A DNA stretch of 64,000 bases from an uncultured Clostridia bacterium. Its GTDB lineage: Bacteria > Bacillota > Clostridia > Christensenellales > Borkfalkiaceae. Under the pieces are notes generated by a model, which was not told where the DNA came from, ran no database searches, and saw only the letters and a list, made by a program, of their open reading frames with translations. Below, one piece after another: positions 33,296 through 41,954 of the stretch; position 1 is the stretch's first letter, and each line of letters starts with the position of its first letter. The position numbers were made by a program, and so were the translations under genes. The stretch is from positions 1 to 64,000 of the forward strand of contig CALWCO010000002.1 in assembly GCA_944376455.1 (NCBI GenBank). Reading direction: 5' to 3'.

Positions 33296-34525
33296 TCAGG
33301 GCAGGCTTTTCATGTATTCGTCCATGGCTTCCGCCACGCGTTTGGACACTTTCACCGCTTCCACGACCGTCTTTGCTCCCGTAACGACGTCGCCCGACGC
33401 GTATACGCCCGGCCGTGTCGTCCTGCCGCTCTCGTCCACGGCGATCAGACCTCTGCCGTTCACGTCGATGCCCTTGGTGGAGGAAACGATCACCGAACGG
33501 GGTCCCTGACCGACGGCGATGATCGTGGAATCAGACGGAAGTATGCTCTCTTCCTCCCCTTCAAGGATTTCCCCGTTCTCGCTTTCCGCGCAATCGCGGA
33601 CGGCGATGCCGTTTTCCAGAAAACGTACGGTGGATTTATTGTACACAAATTCCACGCCGTCGATTTTGGCAAACTCGATCTCTTCTCGGCTTGCGGTAAG
33701 ATGTTCCGCTCCCCTGTTAAAGACCAGGGAGACGTGTCTGCTTCCCTTACGGATGGCCGTGCGTGCGACGTCGATCGCCGTATTGCCTCCGCCGACGACG
33801 ATGACCGTATCGCCCAGATCGTACACGTCGGGATTGCGCAGATAATCGATGGCATAGTGCACGTTCCCGAAACTTTCGCCGGGCAAGTTGAGACGGTTGG
33901 GACGCCATACGCCCGTTCCGATAAAAACGGATTTGCACCCGTCGCGGAAAAAATCGTCGATGTTGAGATTGGTGCCGATGTTCGTATTGGGTCGGATTTT
34001 TACGCCGTACTTGATGAGCGCCGTCTTTAAGCGGTCGAGCACCATTTTGGGCAGACGGAACTCGGGGATGCCGTACCGCATGACCCCGCCGATTTTTTCG
34101 TTCCCTTCATAGATGGTAACGTCATATCCCTTCTTTGCAAGAATGAACGAGATGGTTACGCCCGCGGGTCCCGAGCCGATGACCGCTACTTTCATGCCGC
34201 TTGGCGGCTGTACGCCCGTCTGACCGTCGATTATATTGAGATAATAATCGGATATATAATTTTCTATAATACTGAACTGAACGGGTTTTCCTTTGAGCCC
34301 GAGCACGCAATGCCCCTCGCATTGGCTTTCCTGCGGACAGACATAACTGCACACCAGGGAAAGCGGATTGTTGGAAAAGAGCAATTCGCCCGCTTGCTCG
34401 ATTTTACTCTCCTTCAACAGCGCGATGGCGCCGCGTATATCCGTGCGGACGGGGCATCCCTCCGTGCACTTGGGGTTGCGGCATTGCAGACATCTTCTTG
34501 CTTCATCGATAACATGATTGCTCAT
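33296..34525 (-). CDS. GltD-like NAD(P)-dependent flavin oxidoreductase
   Basis: Related to the small subunit of glutamate synthase and to NfnB/SudA-type enzymes. The N-terminal Fe-S region has CLQCRNPKCTEGCP and CPQESQCEGHC; then an FAD-binding Rossmann fold (VAVIGSGPAG), an NAD(P)-binding fold (VVGGGNTAIDVA) and the C-terminal ASGDVVTG motif that closes on FAD. At 409 residues it is a free-standing subunit; no large glutamate synthase subunit is nearby, so its electron partner is unclear. ATG 34525 follows AAGGGAG at ~12 bases. It is divergent from the Crp/Fnr gene. Confidence 0.88.
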   Translation of the reverse strand: MSNHVIDEARRCLQCRNPKCTEGCPVRTDIRGAIALLKESKIEQAGELLFSNNPLSLVCSYVCPQESQCEGHCVLGLKGKPVQFSIIENYISDYYLNIIDGQTGVQPPSGMKVAVIGSGPAGVTISFILAKKGYDVTIYEGNEKIGGVMRYGIPEFRLPKMVLDRLKTALIKYGVKIRPNTNIGTNLNIDDFFRDGCKSVFIGTGVWRPNRLNLPGESFGNVHYAIDYLRNPDVYDLGDTVIVVGGGNTAIDVARTAIRKGSRHVSLVFNRGAEHLTASREEIEFAKIDGVEFVYNKSTVRFLENGIAVRDCAESENGEILEGEEESILPSDSTIIAVGQGPRSVIVSSTKGIDVNGRGLIAVDESGRTTRPGVYASGDVVTGAKTVVEAVKVSKRVAEAMDEYMKSLP

Positions 34526-34759
34526 TGTTGTATTTTTCTCCCTTTTTTATCTGACGGGAATACTATAGCACATTTTTTCTTGAAAGTAAATTGCAATTAT
34601 AATACTATTTTTATTGCAAATCGTTTCCTATTTTTGTTTTTCTTGAAGCGGAGGCGATCTGGGGTGGGCGCGGCGGCGCACAGGAAACATCCGCCTGCGT
34701 CCCCGTAAAAGAACGCCGCGGCGCAATCGACGTTTATATGCTTTTGCGGGAGATAATCA

Positions 34760-34788
34760 TTGACATATCTGAAGCGCGGATATATAAT
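34760..34788 (+). promoter_or_regulatory. Consensus promoter of the Crp/Fnr gene
   Basis: TTGACA at 34760-34765, 17-base spacer, TATAAT at 34783-34788, 23 bases before the ATG. Confidence 0.9.
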
Positions 34789-34811
34789 AAATACCGACAG
34801 GAGATAAGCGC

Positions 34812-35468
34812 ATGGGAATTTCGGAATATATTTCCGTATGGGACGCATTGACCGACGACGAGCGGCGCATCCTTCTTGCGGCGTCTAAGGAGAAGATTTT
34901 TCAGAAAGGCGAAATTTTGCACAACGGTTCTGCCGATTGTACGGGGCTGATCATCGTGCAGAGCGGACAATTACGGGCTTTCACCGTATCGGCGGAAGGA
35001 AGAGAGATCACCCTATATCGCCTGCTCGAACGGGATATATGTCTTTTTTCGGCTTCGTGCATCATGAACAGCATTCAGTTTGAACTTACCGTTACGGCGG
35101 AAAAGGATACGCGCGCCTTCGTGATCGCGCCGGAAGCGTACAAACGGGTCATGCGGACTTCCGCGGCGCTTGCCAATTACACCAACGAGATCATGGCCGG
35201 GAGATTCAGCGACGTCATGTGGCTCATCGATCAGGTCATATGGAAAAGTTTCGATAAACGTCTTGCCGAATTTCTGCTGAATGAGGCGAACATGGACGGG
35301 ACGCATATTCTTCGCATCACGCACGAAACCATCGGCAATCATCTCGGCAATCCCCGCGAAGTGGTTACCCGCATGCTCAGGCATTTTCAGGACGAAGGCT
35401 ATGTGAAATTGTCCCGCGGCACCGTCGAGATCATCGATCCGCAGGCGCTTGCAGAGCTTTGCCGATAA
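34812..35468 (+). CDS. Crp/Fnr family transcriptional regulator
   Basis: A cyclic-nucleotide-binding-like sensor domain (~1-120), a dimer helix, and a C-terminal winged HTH (HETIGNHLGNPREVVTRMLRHF, ~175-200). It lacks the N-terminal Cys cluster of FNR but has isolated cysteines (residues ~38, ~77, ~84) that could sense redox or sulfur species. It is the only rightward gene between hflX and lexA and faces the CoA-disulfide reductase/rhodanese/thioredoxin operon, whose promoter carries a dyad at the -41 position expected for an activator of this family. Start ATG 34812 follows AGGAGA. Confidence 0.88.
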   Translation: MGISEYISVWDALTDDERRILLAASKEKIFQKGEILHNGSADCTGLIIVQSGQLRAFTVSAEGREITLYRLLERDICLFSASCIMNSIQFELTVTAEKDTRAFVIAPEAYKRVMRTSAALANYTNEIMAGRFSDVMWLIDQVIWKSFDKRLAEFLLNEANMDGTHILRITHETIGNHLGNPREVVTRMLRHFQDEGYVKLSRGTVEIIDPQALAELCR

Positions 35469-35527
35469 AAGACGGTCGGCAAGCATAAAGCGGGCGGACG
35501 GAAGAAAAAATTGAATTCAATCGGGAA

Positions 35528-35557
35528 GGGGCGCTCCGTTTTTCAACGGAGCGCCCC
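35528..35557. terminator. Bidirectional hairpin between convergent genes
   Basis: A perfect 13-bp stem (GGGGCGCTCCGTT with AACGGAGCGCCCC) and a 4-base loop, between the convergent Crp/Fnr and CoA-disulfide reductase genes. T runs are short on both sides. Confidence 0.7.
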
Positions 35558-35576
35558 CTCTTTACTTTTCTTTTTC

Positions 35577-37268
35577 TCATTGATTCATTCCGCAAGCGGT
35601 GGCACTGCGGCTCATCGCCTGATTGCGTCTGACGGCGGCATAGAACCTGAATCCGCCCGCAAAATTATAGCAATCGAACCCGTATCCCGTCAGGATGCGG
35701 TCGGCAATGTAGCTCCTCAATCCGCTCTGACAGATGATGTAAACGGGCTTTTTCCGATCCAACTCTGTCAGACGGTCCCGAAGTTCGTCGACGGGGATAT
35801 TGATGAATCCGTCTATGTGTCCGTGCTCATATTCCTCCGCGGTCCTTACGTCCAAAAGGGTAACACTGCCGTCGCGAGGCAGTGCGTCGGCCTCTTCCGC
35901 GTACCATTGCCTGACGAGCCCTTTGGCAATGTTGTCAATGATGAATCCGGCCATATTCACGGGGTCTTTGGCGGAAGAATAAGGGGGCGCATACGCGAGA
36001 TCGAGCTCTTTCAGTTCGGTCGCTTTCATGCCGGCGCGTATTGCCGTCGCCAGCACGTCGATGCGTTTATCCACGCCTTCCGAGCCGATGATCTGTGCGC
36101 CGAGCAAACGGTAAGTCCCCTTTTCGAATACCACTTTCATCGTCATTAACCTGCCGCCGGGATAGTATCCCGCATGGCTCAACGGCGACAGGATTACTTT
36201 ATCGCAGTCAATGCCCAGCGCTTTGGCCGTGCGTTCGTTGATCCCCGTGGATGCCGCCGTCAGAGAGAATACCTTGATGACCGAACTGCCCTGGCTTCCG
36301 CCGAACCGGCTGTCCCCGCCGCAGATATTGTCGGCGGCAATGCGCCCCTGTTTGTTGGCGGGCCCCGCAAGGGAGATCAGCGACTCTTCTTTGGTGACAA
36401 AATGCCGCACCTGCACCGCGTCGCCGACGGCATAGATGTCGGGACTGGATGTTTCCATGCGATCGTTGACGACGATGCTGTCTTTCAATCCGAGTTGCAG
36501 TCCTGCCGCCTTGGCGAGGGCTGTGTCGGGCGAAACGCCGATTGCGAGAATGACCATATCGGCCCGCAACGGCGCCGCATTCTGCAAGCGCACTTCCATT
36601 TGCCCGTCGGCTTCGTATACGTCCTCCACGCGGTGTCCGAGCGCAAGATTGACGCCGTGTTTTCTCGCTTCGGCATGGATAAAGGCCGCCATGTCGGCAT
36701 CGAAAGGCGTCATCAGCTGTTCCTGGCTCTGCACGACGGTGACTTCCATGCCCAGCTCGCGCAGGTTTTCCGCGGTCTCCAGCCCGATGAATCCGCCCCC
36801 CGCAATGACCGCCAGGTGCGGCTTATGTTTCTCCACATACTCCTTGATCCTGAAAGTATCCTCCACGGTGCGGAGCGTGAATAATTTCTCGCTTTCAAGG
36901 CCTTTGAAGGGCGGTCTCACCGGCTTTGCGCCGGGGGAAAGCAGGAGTTTGTCATAAGTTTCCTCAAACACTTTGCCGCTTGCAAGGTCCTTTACGGCGA
37001 CCGTCTTTTTCTCGGGACGGACGGCAATCACTTCGTGACGGACTTTAACGTTGATCCGAAATCGAGCGAAAAAACTTTCCGGGGTCTGGAGCGTCAGCTC
37101 TTCCGGATCGGAGATCACGCCGCCGATGTAATAGGGCAATCCGCAATTTGCATAGGAAATATAGCCCGATTTTTCAAAAACGATGATTTCCGCGTGTTCG
37201 TCCAGACGGCGGATCCTTGCCGCCGCGGTTGCGCCGCCCGCGACGCCGCCGACAATAACAACTTTCAT
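35577..37268 (-). CDS. CoA-disulfide reductase with C-terminal rhodanese domain
   Basis: A flavoprotein of the CoADR-RHD (Npsr-like) family that reduces CoA disulfide, CoA persulfide or polysulfide with NAD(P)H. FAD-binding VIVGGVAGGATAAAR opens the protein; the redox Cys is in SYANCGLPYYIGG (residue ~43); NAD binding is VIAGGGFIGLETAENL. The last ~100 residues are a rhodanese domain with active Cys in ICQSGLRS. The length of 563 fits the fused form. It ends the trx-rhodanese-CoADR operon; the rhodanese gene ends one base before its ATG. Confidence 0.93.
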   Translation of the reverse strand: MKVVIVGGVAGGATAAARIRRLDEHAEIIVFEKSGYISYANCGLPYYIGGVISDPEELTLQTPESFFARFRINVKVRHEVIAVRPEKKTVAVKDLASGKVFEETYDKLLLSPGAKPVRPPFKGLESEKLFTLRTVEDTFRIKEYVEKHKPHLAVIAGGGFIGLETAENLRELGMEVTVVQSQEQLMTPFDADMAAFIHAEARKHGVNLALGHRVEDVYEADGQMEVRLQNAAPLRADMVILAIGVSPDTALAKAAGLQLGLKDSIVVNDRMETSSPDIYAVGDAVQVRHFVTKEESLISLAGPANKQGRIAADNICGGDSRFGGSQGSSVIKVFSLTAASTGINERTAKALGIDCDKVILSPLSHAGYYPGGRLMTMKVVFEKGTYRLLGAQIIGSEGVDKRIDVLATAIRAGMKATELKELDLAYAPPYSSAKDPVNMAGFIIDNIAKGLVRQWYAEEADALPRDGSVTLLDVRTAEEYEHGHIDGFINIPVDELRDRLTELDRKKPVYIICQSGLRSYIADRILTGYGFDCYNFAGGFRFYAAVRRNQAMSRSATACGMNQ

Positions 37269-37589
37269 TCAGTTTACCACCTTTTCCTTATAGTTTACGA
37301 TTCCGCCGATGTTTCTGACGTTTTTATAGCCCATTCGGTTCAAAAGGGTCGTTGCCTGCGCGCTTCTCGCGCCGCTGTGGCAATAGACGAATATGGGCGT
37401 ATCTTTGTCCCCGATCGCGTCTGTAATTTTCATAATGCGATCGAGCGGGAAATTGACGCTGCCTTCAATGTGTCCGTTTCGGTATTCCGACGGCGTGCGG
37501 ACATCCATAAGAACGGCTCCGACGGTATTTCGGAAAGCACGCACCCCCTCGGTGATATCGGGCGAACGAAAAAATGAAAATAATCCCAT
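37269..37589 (-). CDS. Single-domain rhodanese
   Basis: A sulfurtransferase-like protein of 106 residues with MDVRTPSEYRNGHIEGSVNFP and the active-site loop YCHSGARSA, whose Cys carries persulfide sulfur. ATG 37589 was chosen because it comes one base after the trxA stop and gives a normal single-domain length; a longer frame from 37658 would overlap trxA. It probably passes sulfane sulfur within this operon. Confidence 0.88.
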   Translation of the reverse strand: MGLFSFFRSPDITEGVRAFRNTVGAVLMDVRTPSEYRNGHIEGSVNFPLDRIMKITDAIGDKDTPIFVYCHSGARSAQATTLLNRMGYKNVRNIGGIVNYKEKVVN

Positions 37590-37590
37590 C

Positions 37591-37908
37591 TTATTTTGCG
37601 CTTTGAAGTATGTCAAGAATTTGTTCTTTGGGTCTTGCGCCGACCGACGTATAAACAAGTTTCCCGTCTTTCATGACGGCGAGCATAGGGATACTCATGA
37701 CGCCGAAAGTCGCCGACAGTTCGGGCTCTTCGTCCACGTTGATCTTTCCGACCTTAATGTCCCCACGCTCTCTGGCGATCTCTTCCACGATCGGCCCCAT
37801 CATGCGGCACGGGCCGCACCAGTCGGCGTAAAAATCCAACAGAACGGGTTTATCCGAACTCATCGCTTCATTGAAAAAATTGTCCTTGGTTATCTTTAAT
37901 ACTGACAT
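37591..37908 (-). CDS. trxA: Thioredoxin
   Basis: A 105-residue thioredoxin with the WCGPC active site (WCGPCRMMGP) and the cis-Pro segment SIPML. It reduces disulfides and, in this setting, probably persulfides formed by the rhodaneses. First gene of the operon, with AAAGGAG before ATG 37908. The promoter upstream has a good -10 but a poor -35, consistent with activator dependence. Confidence 0.95.
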   Translation of the reverse strand: MSVLKITKDNFFNEAMSSDKPVLLDFYADWCGPCRMMGPIVEEIARERGDIKVGKINVDEEPELSATFGVMSIPMLAVMKDGKLVYTSVGARPKEQILDILQSAK

Positions 37909-37940
37909 TTTTGTGCTCCTTTATTTTTTATTCTGTCTGT

Positions 37941-37981
37941 ATTATACCGAAAGAAAAAAATTTTTTCCGTGACATCGTCAC
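37941..37981 (-). promoter_or_regulatory. trxA operon promoter with Crp/Fnr-type dyad
   Basis: On the minus strand TATAAT (37941-37946) has no recognisable -35 at 17 bases. A perfect dyad GTGAC-N3-GTCAC covers 37969-37981; its centre lies about 41 bases upstream of the expected start, the classic class II activator position for Crp/Fnr proteins. Confidence 0.6.
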
Positions 37982-38138
37982 AAAAGACCTTCGAAAAAGA
38001 AAAAAGTTACCGCCCCAAGGCAAGACGGTAACCGCTCTGTTTTCGCGGCGCGCGGGATTGCGCTTTTTTCGTTCGGAAAAGGAGCATTGACGGTTTTCCC
38101 CGCGCGCCTTTTGGCGGCAGGAGAAATGATTTCAAAGA

Positions 38139-38330
38139 TTATTTTCCGTCTTTCTCGTATTCCTCTTCGGATTTGTAAATTTTATCGATCTTAATGCTGA
38201 CGAAATCTTTCACGTCCAGACACTTGCCGCAATTGTCGCATATCTTTTCGGGATCCAGGTCGCACCGTTCGCATTCCCCGCATCCGATGCAGGGACGGTC
38301 GTACAGCTCGCACATCTCTCCGATTCGCAT
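38139..38330 (-). CDS. Small cysteine-rich protein, probably metal or Fe-S binding
   Basis: A 63-residue protein with eight Cys in the first 40 residues: C7, then CIGCGECERC (14, 17, 20, 23) and ICDNCGKC (31, 34, 37). The spacing suits a zinc ribbon or one to two iron-sulfur clusters. I do not recognise the family. ATG 38330 follows GAGAGG. It is transcribed divergently from lexA from its own promoter, with the LexA box between them, so SOS control is possible. Confidence 0.75.
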   Translation of the reverse strand: MRIGEMCELYDRPCIGCGECERCDLDPEKICDNCGKCLDVKDFVSIKIDKIYKSEEEYEKDGK

Positions 38331-38361
38331 CTTTTTTTACCTCTCTTTTCTGATTGCTATC

Positions 38362-38390
38362 AGTATACTACAAAAAAATTTGAAATTCAA
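38362..38390 (-). promoter_or_regulatory. Promoter of the Cys-rich gene
   Basis: Minus-strand TTGAAT (38385-38390) and TATACT (38362-38367), 17-base spacer. Its -35 is 12 bases from the LexA box. Confidence 0.65.
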
Positions 38391-38401
38391 GCAAAAATGC
38401 A

Positions 38402-38441
38402 CAAACAAATGTTTGCAATATAAAATTGTTTGTGTTATAAT
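38402..38441 (+). promoter_or_regulatory. lexA promoter overlapped by a LexA box
   Basis: CAAACAAATGTTTG (38402-38415) matches 13 of 14 positions of the Firmicutes SOS box CGAACRNRYGTTYG. It overlaps the -35 TTGCAA (38413-38418), which is 17 bases from TATAAT (38436-38441). This is the expected autoregulation. Confidence 0.85.
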
Positions 38442-38462
38442 ACAGTAAAAGAGGTAATGGGT

Positions 38463-39044
38463 ATGATCAAACAGGAACAGTTGGATGAAGTGTTGCGGTT
38501 TATAGAGCGTTTTTGCGATGAAAACGGCTATGCCCCCTCGGTGCGTGAAATCTGCAGGGAAATGGGCTTCAAATCCACCGCTACCGCATACAATTACATC
38601 GATCGCCTGCGCGCGAACGGTATGTTGCAAAAGACGGACAACAAAAAACGCGCCGTCAGCCTGCAACGCAATCTCAAGACCGTCCCCCTGATCGGTACCG
38701 TTACCGCCGGTACCCCCATTCTCGCCACCGAGAATTATGAAGGGTATTATGCCCTGCCCGCCGACGAGTTCAAAGGCGAAGGCATTTTTATGCTTCGCGT
38801 TCAGGGCGACAGTATGATCGATGCGGGGATTTTTGACGGCGATAAGATCATTGTAAGGCAACAGCCAAACGCCGAAAACGGCGAGATCGTCGTCGCACTC
38901 ATCGAGGATTCCTCCACCGTCAAGCGGTTTTATAAGCGCAACGGCAAAATCGTTCTGCACCCCGAAAATCCACGGTTGAGCGATATTATTCTGGACGACG
39001 TCGTCATTTTGGGCAAAGTCATCGGGCTGGTCAGGAATATGTAA
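38463..39044 (+). CDS. lexA: LexA repressor
   Basis: Repressor of the SOS response. The N-terminal winged HTH has APSVREICREMGFKSTATAYNY. The cleavage site region is VTAGTP (Ala-Gly-type), and the serine/lysine peptidase dyad is in VQGDSMIDAG (Ser) and the later VVALIE segment (Lys in STVKRF). ATG 38463 is preferred, 8 bases after AGAGG; ATG 38457 is also in frame but too close. Length 193 is normal. Confidence 0.95.
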   Translation: MIKQEQLDEVLRFIERFCDENGYAPSVREICREMGFKSTATAYNYIDRLRANGMLQKTDNKKRAVSLQRNLKTVPLIGTVTAGTPILATENYEGYYALPADEFKGEGIFMLRVQGDSMIDAGIFDGDKIIVRQQPNAENGEIVVALIEDSSTVKRFYKRNGKIVLHPENPRLSDIILDDVVILGKVIGLVRNM

Positions 39045-39063
39045 ATGGTTACGGTAAAAATAG

Positions 39064-39093
39064 AAACGGACGGTTTTTTCCGTCCGTTTTTTG
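39064..39093. terminator. Terminator between convergent lexA and rluB
   Basis: A 10-bp stem (AAACGGACGG with CCGTCCGTTT), 6-base T loop, followed by T residues. It can act for lexA and, less strongly, for rluB. Confidence 0.85.
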
Positions 39094-39115
39094 TCTTCTC
39101 CGGGATTGGATGATG

Positions 39116-39820
39116 TTACAATTGTAACAAATATCCGATTTCCTCGGGGGTAAGTTTACGCACCTGTCCCCTGTCCATGCCGCGGAGAGTGATTTCTCCG
39201 ATCTTCGTGCGTTTCAGAAAGGCGACCGTCTTGCCGATGGCCTCGAACATCTTTCGGATCTCGCGGTTCTTCCCTTCGGTCAGTACGATCTGAATGCGGG
39301 TGTATTTCTTATTCGTTTCCAGAATCTTCATTTTACATTTTTTCGTCATGACGCCCTCTTCGATCTCGATGCCGGGGCGGATGCGGTTGAGCATCTGTTC
39401 GGTGACGATGCCTTCGACTTTGGCGACATACGTTTTGGGAATCTCGTTGGCGGGGTTGGTCAGGCGATAAGCCAAATCTCCGTCGCTGGTGAGAAGGAGC
39501 AATCCCTCGGTGTCATAGTCCAATCTTCCCACGGGAAAGACGCGCCCCGTATTGGGCGGCAAGAGATCCATGACTGTCTTTCTGCCCCGATCGTCCGAAA
39601 CTGTGCAAAGGTACCCCTTGGGCTTATTCATGAGGAAATATTCGTTTTTGGTCTTGCGTCCGACGATGTTGCCGTTGACGCGCACGACGTCGTCCGGCTC
39701 GACGTTGTCGCCGAGTTTTGCGATTCTGCCGTTGATCTCGACGGCGCCTTCTTCGATCAGTTTATCGCTGGCACGGCGGCTTGCCACACCGTTTTCCGCC
39801 ATAAATTTATTGATTCTCAT
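39116..39820 (-). CDS. rluB: RluB-type 23S rRNA pseudouridine synthase
   Basis: An S4 RNA-binding domain (MRINKFMAENGVASRRASDKL, ~1-60) precedes the RsuA-family catalytic domain with the catalytic Asp in GRLDYDTEGLLLLT. Family members modify 23S or 16S rRNA; RluB (23S helix 89/93 region) is the usual Firmicutes assignment. ATG 39820 puts the S4 domain at the N-terminus; the frame extends upstream to 39886 but with no ribosome site. The dac gene lies 31 bases upstream in the same direction. Confidence 0.9.
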   Translation of the reverse strand: MRINKFMAENGVASRRASDKLIEEGAVEINGRIAKLGDNVEPDDVVRVNGNIVGRKTKNEYFLMNKPKGYLCTVSDDRGRKTVMDLLPPNTGRVFPVGRLDYDTEGLLLLTSDGDLAYRLTNPANEIPKTYVAKVEGIVTEQMLNRIRPGIEIEEGVMTKKCKMKILETNKKYTRIQIVLTEGKNREIRKMFEAIGKTVAFLKRTKIGEITLRGMDRGQVRKLTPEEIGYLLQL

Positions 39821-39851
39821 AGTCCCTTGTAAATTGCTTGAAAATTTGCGG

Positions 39852-40979
39852 TCAGAAGTTTTCGATCGCGTCCCGCAGACAGTCACGATAACTTTTTTCC
39901 ACGTCTCTTATAGTACACAAATTTACGCTGAAAATCAACTGATTTTCAAGGAATACGGAAATTTTTCCCTGATTTTCACCTTTTTTCACAGGCAAGTGTA
40001 TAATGTTTGCCAATTCACATCGTATTTCGGCGGTTTCTCCCGCGGCAAGCGGATAAAAAAAGTCTTTTTGCGTGTCCGATTTCAGAATGCAGATTTTTTC
40101 GCTACCGTCCGTCGGTACGGCAAATTCTCGTTCGGCGGAATACAGTCTGACCAACGTATATTTTCGGAAGGCCGCATCCAGAAGTTCGGCGCTCCGCTCG
40201 TACATTTGCGGGGAGTTGAGTACCACCGACACGAGTTGCATATCCCCCCTTTTCGCCCCCGTAACAAGACACCGCCCCGCTCTTTTGGTATATCCTGTCT
40301 TGACGCCGTTGGCGCCTTCATAGGAAAAGAGCATTTTATTCTTGTTTGCCCAACCGTTTTCCTCGAAATATTTCGTGCTTACGATTTCACGGAAAGCGGG
40401 GTTTTGCATGGCGTGCGCGGCGATGCGCGCGAGATCCTTCGCCGTTGTGTAGTGTGCTTCGTCGGGCAGGCCGTGCGGGTTGGTGAAATGGCTGTTTTCC
40501 GCGCCCCAGGCCGCTGCGCGGCGGTTCATCTCCTCGGCAAAGGCCGCCACGCTTCCGCTGTGATGCAGGGCGAGCGTGACGGCGCAATCGTTGCCCGAAC
40601 GGAGCATCAGGCCGTAAAGGAGTTGACGGACCGTGTATTTTTCGTCGGGTTTGAGATATACCGACGAGCCCTCGATTCCCGTCCCTTCGCGCGGTACGGT
40701 GATTTCTTCCTTTAAATCGCAATCCTCGACGACGATGGCCGCGGTCAGGATTTTGGTCGTGCTCGCCATCGGCAGGCGTTTATCGCCGTTCTTTTCAAAG
40801 AGCAGTCGGCCGGAAGAGACTTCTATGACCGCTTCCCCTTGCGAACAGGTCGCCGCGGCGGCGGAAAACGCCGTCGGCGGTTGAACGGAAAACATCACGG
40901 CAATGCAGACGGCGCAAAGGAGGACGGAAAGGAAAATTTTTACCGCATTGCCGCGCAAAGACGATGCTGACGGTTTCAT
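39852..40979 (-). CDS. D-alanyl-D-alanine carboxypeptidase (S11, DacB/DacF-like)
   Basis: A penicillin-binding carboxypeptidase that trims peptidoglycan stem peptides outside the membrane. A signal peptide (hydrophobic FLSVLLCAVCIAVMFSV) is followed by the three active-site motifs: STTK (in PMASTTKILTA), SGN (RSGNDCA) and KTG (GVKTGYT). ATG 40979 overlaps the stop of ytfJ (ATGA) and has AAGGA upstream; the frame extends further upstream without support. Its place in a ytfI-ytfJ operon suggests a DacF/DacB-type sporulation enzyme. Confidence 0.92.
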   Translation of the reverse strand: MKPSASSLRGNAVKIFLSVLLCAVCIAVMFSVQPPTAFSAAAATCSQGEAVIEVSSGRLLFEKNGDKRLPMASTTKILTAAIVVEDCDLKEEITVPREGTGIEGSSVYLKPDEKYTVRQLLYGLMLRSGNDCAVTLALHHSGSVAAFAEEMNRRAAAWGAENSHFTNPHGLPDEAHYTTAKDLARIAAHAMQNPAFREIVSTKYFEENGWANKNKMLFSYEGANGVKTGYTKRAGRCLVTGAKRGDMQLVSVVLNSPQMYERSAELLDAAFRKYTLVRLYSAEREFAVPTDGSEKICILKSDTQKDFFYPLAAGETAEIRCELANIIHLPVKKGENQGKISVFLENQLIFSVNLCTIRDVEKSYRDCLRDAIENF

Positions 40980-41374
40980 GATTTTTCCTTTTCGTTCCTG
41001 TCCGCCGTAAAACGGGAAATGACGCCCTCCGCCTTTTCCATCAGGTTTTCCCACGGTTCGTCCGTTATTTTGACCAAACGGCATCCCTTTCCGTCGTCGA
41101 GGAGGAATCCGCACGGTTTCATGGTGACCACGCTCCCCGCGCCGCCCGCAAAGGACCTCCCGTCGGACTGAATGACTTTGGCGTCGCCGTATTCCCCTCC
41201 GCCCGTCAGATAACCTACCGTTACTTTTGTAAAGGGAATGATCTGACTGCCGCTCGCCGAAAAAATAGGTTTGCCGATGACCGTATCCACGTCAATCAGT
41301 TCGGAGAGGGATTGCACCGAAAGCCCGATCAGGCTTTCGATCGTCTTATGTTTTTCTTTCTCTTTTTCTGCCAT
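40976..41374 (-). CDS. ytfJ: GerW/YtfJ family sporulation protein
   Basis: A 132-residue protein with the family core DVDTVIGKPIFSASGSQIIPFTKVT and the Gly-rich GGGEYGDAKV and AGGAGS segments. In Bacillus, GerW (YtfJ) is a forespore protein needed for proper lysozyme resistance and germination. Its presence implies spore formation here. ATG 41374 lies inside the 3' end of the ytfI-like gene (46-bp overlap) and the stop overlaps the dac start, so the three genes are probably cotranscribed as in Bacillus ytfI-ytfJ. Confidence 0.92.
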   Translation of the reverse strand: MAEKEKEKHKTIESLIGLSVQSLSELIDVDTVIGKPIFSASGSQIIPFTKVTVGYLTGGGEYGDAKVIQSDGRSFAGGAGSVVTMKPCGFLLDDGKGCRLVKITDEPWENLMEKAEGVISRFTADRNEKEKS

Positions 41375-41910
41375 AAATTGATGATCGCCTCCAATAAGAT
41401 TTTGGTCAACGCAATGCCGACGGTGAGCAGGTTAAAGACGGTGACGAGATGTACCGTGAGCATGGCGGCGTCGCCGCCGTGCCGCAGGAGTATGCCGCTT
41501 TGCAGGCGCAAAAAGTCCCGTCCTCTTTGCAGTGCGGGAAAGACGGTTCCCGACAGAACGCGTAAAACGGCGGTCGCAAAGAATGCGGCGGCTGGAAAAT
41601 CTTCGTCGCCGAGTTCCAGGGAAATTTTACAGGCGACGATTTGAAATCCCGCCGTAATTTCAAACTTTTTCCGTTCATTCTGCATCTGTGCATAGGGCAA
41701 AAAAATTGCCTTTTTTCGACTGACGTGAACGGCAAGCCCTTCCTTTTCCAGTTGCATATATCCGCCCGCGATCCTGAATATTTTAAAAGCATACACCGAA
41801 AAGAAAAATTTATTCTTTGTAAAATCGGTATAGAGATCGGCGCTCAGGAAAAAGGGAAACAATAAGAGCACCGCCCCCGTGACCGCACCGTATATGCAAG
41901 CGTTTTCCAT
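41329..41910 (-). CDS. ytfI: DUF2953 protein, YtfI-like
   Basis: A 193-residue protein with an N-terminal membrane helix (AVTGAVLLLFPFFL) and a basic C-terminus, weakly conserved as usual for DUF2953. The assignment rests mainly on position: it is immediately upstream of and overlaps ytfJ, the arrangement found in Bacillus and many Clostridia. Function unknown, probably sporulation related. Confidence 0.7.
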   Translation of the reverse strand: MENACIYGAVTGAVLLLFPFFLSADLYTDFTKNKFFFSVYAFKIFRIAGGYMQLEKEGLAVHVSRKKAIFLPYAQMQNERKKFEITAGFQIVACKISLELGDEDFPAAAFFATAVLRVLSGTVFPALQRGRDFLRLQSGILLRHGGDAAMLTVHLVTVFNLLTVGIALTKILLEAIINLWQKKRKKNIRRSKA

Positions 41911-41954
41911 ATCGTTATTTTTTGCATACTGCGTGAAAATATTCTTTTTTATCC

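Noticed and set aside
32915..34030. 371-codon plus-strand frame overlapping hflX and the GltD-like gene
   Set aside because: Runs antisense through the well-supported oxidoreductase and through the terminators between the genes.
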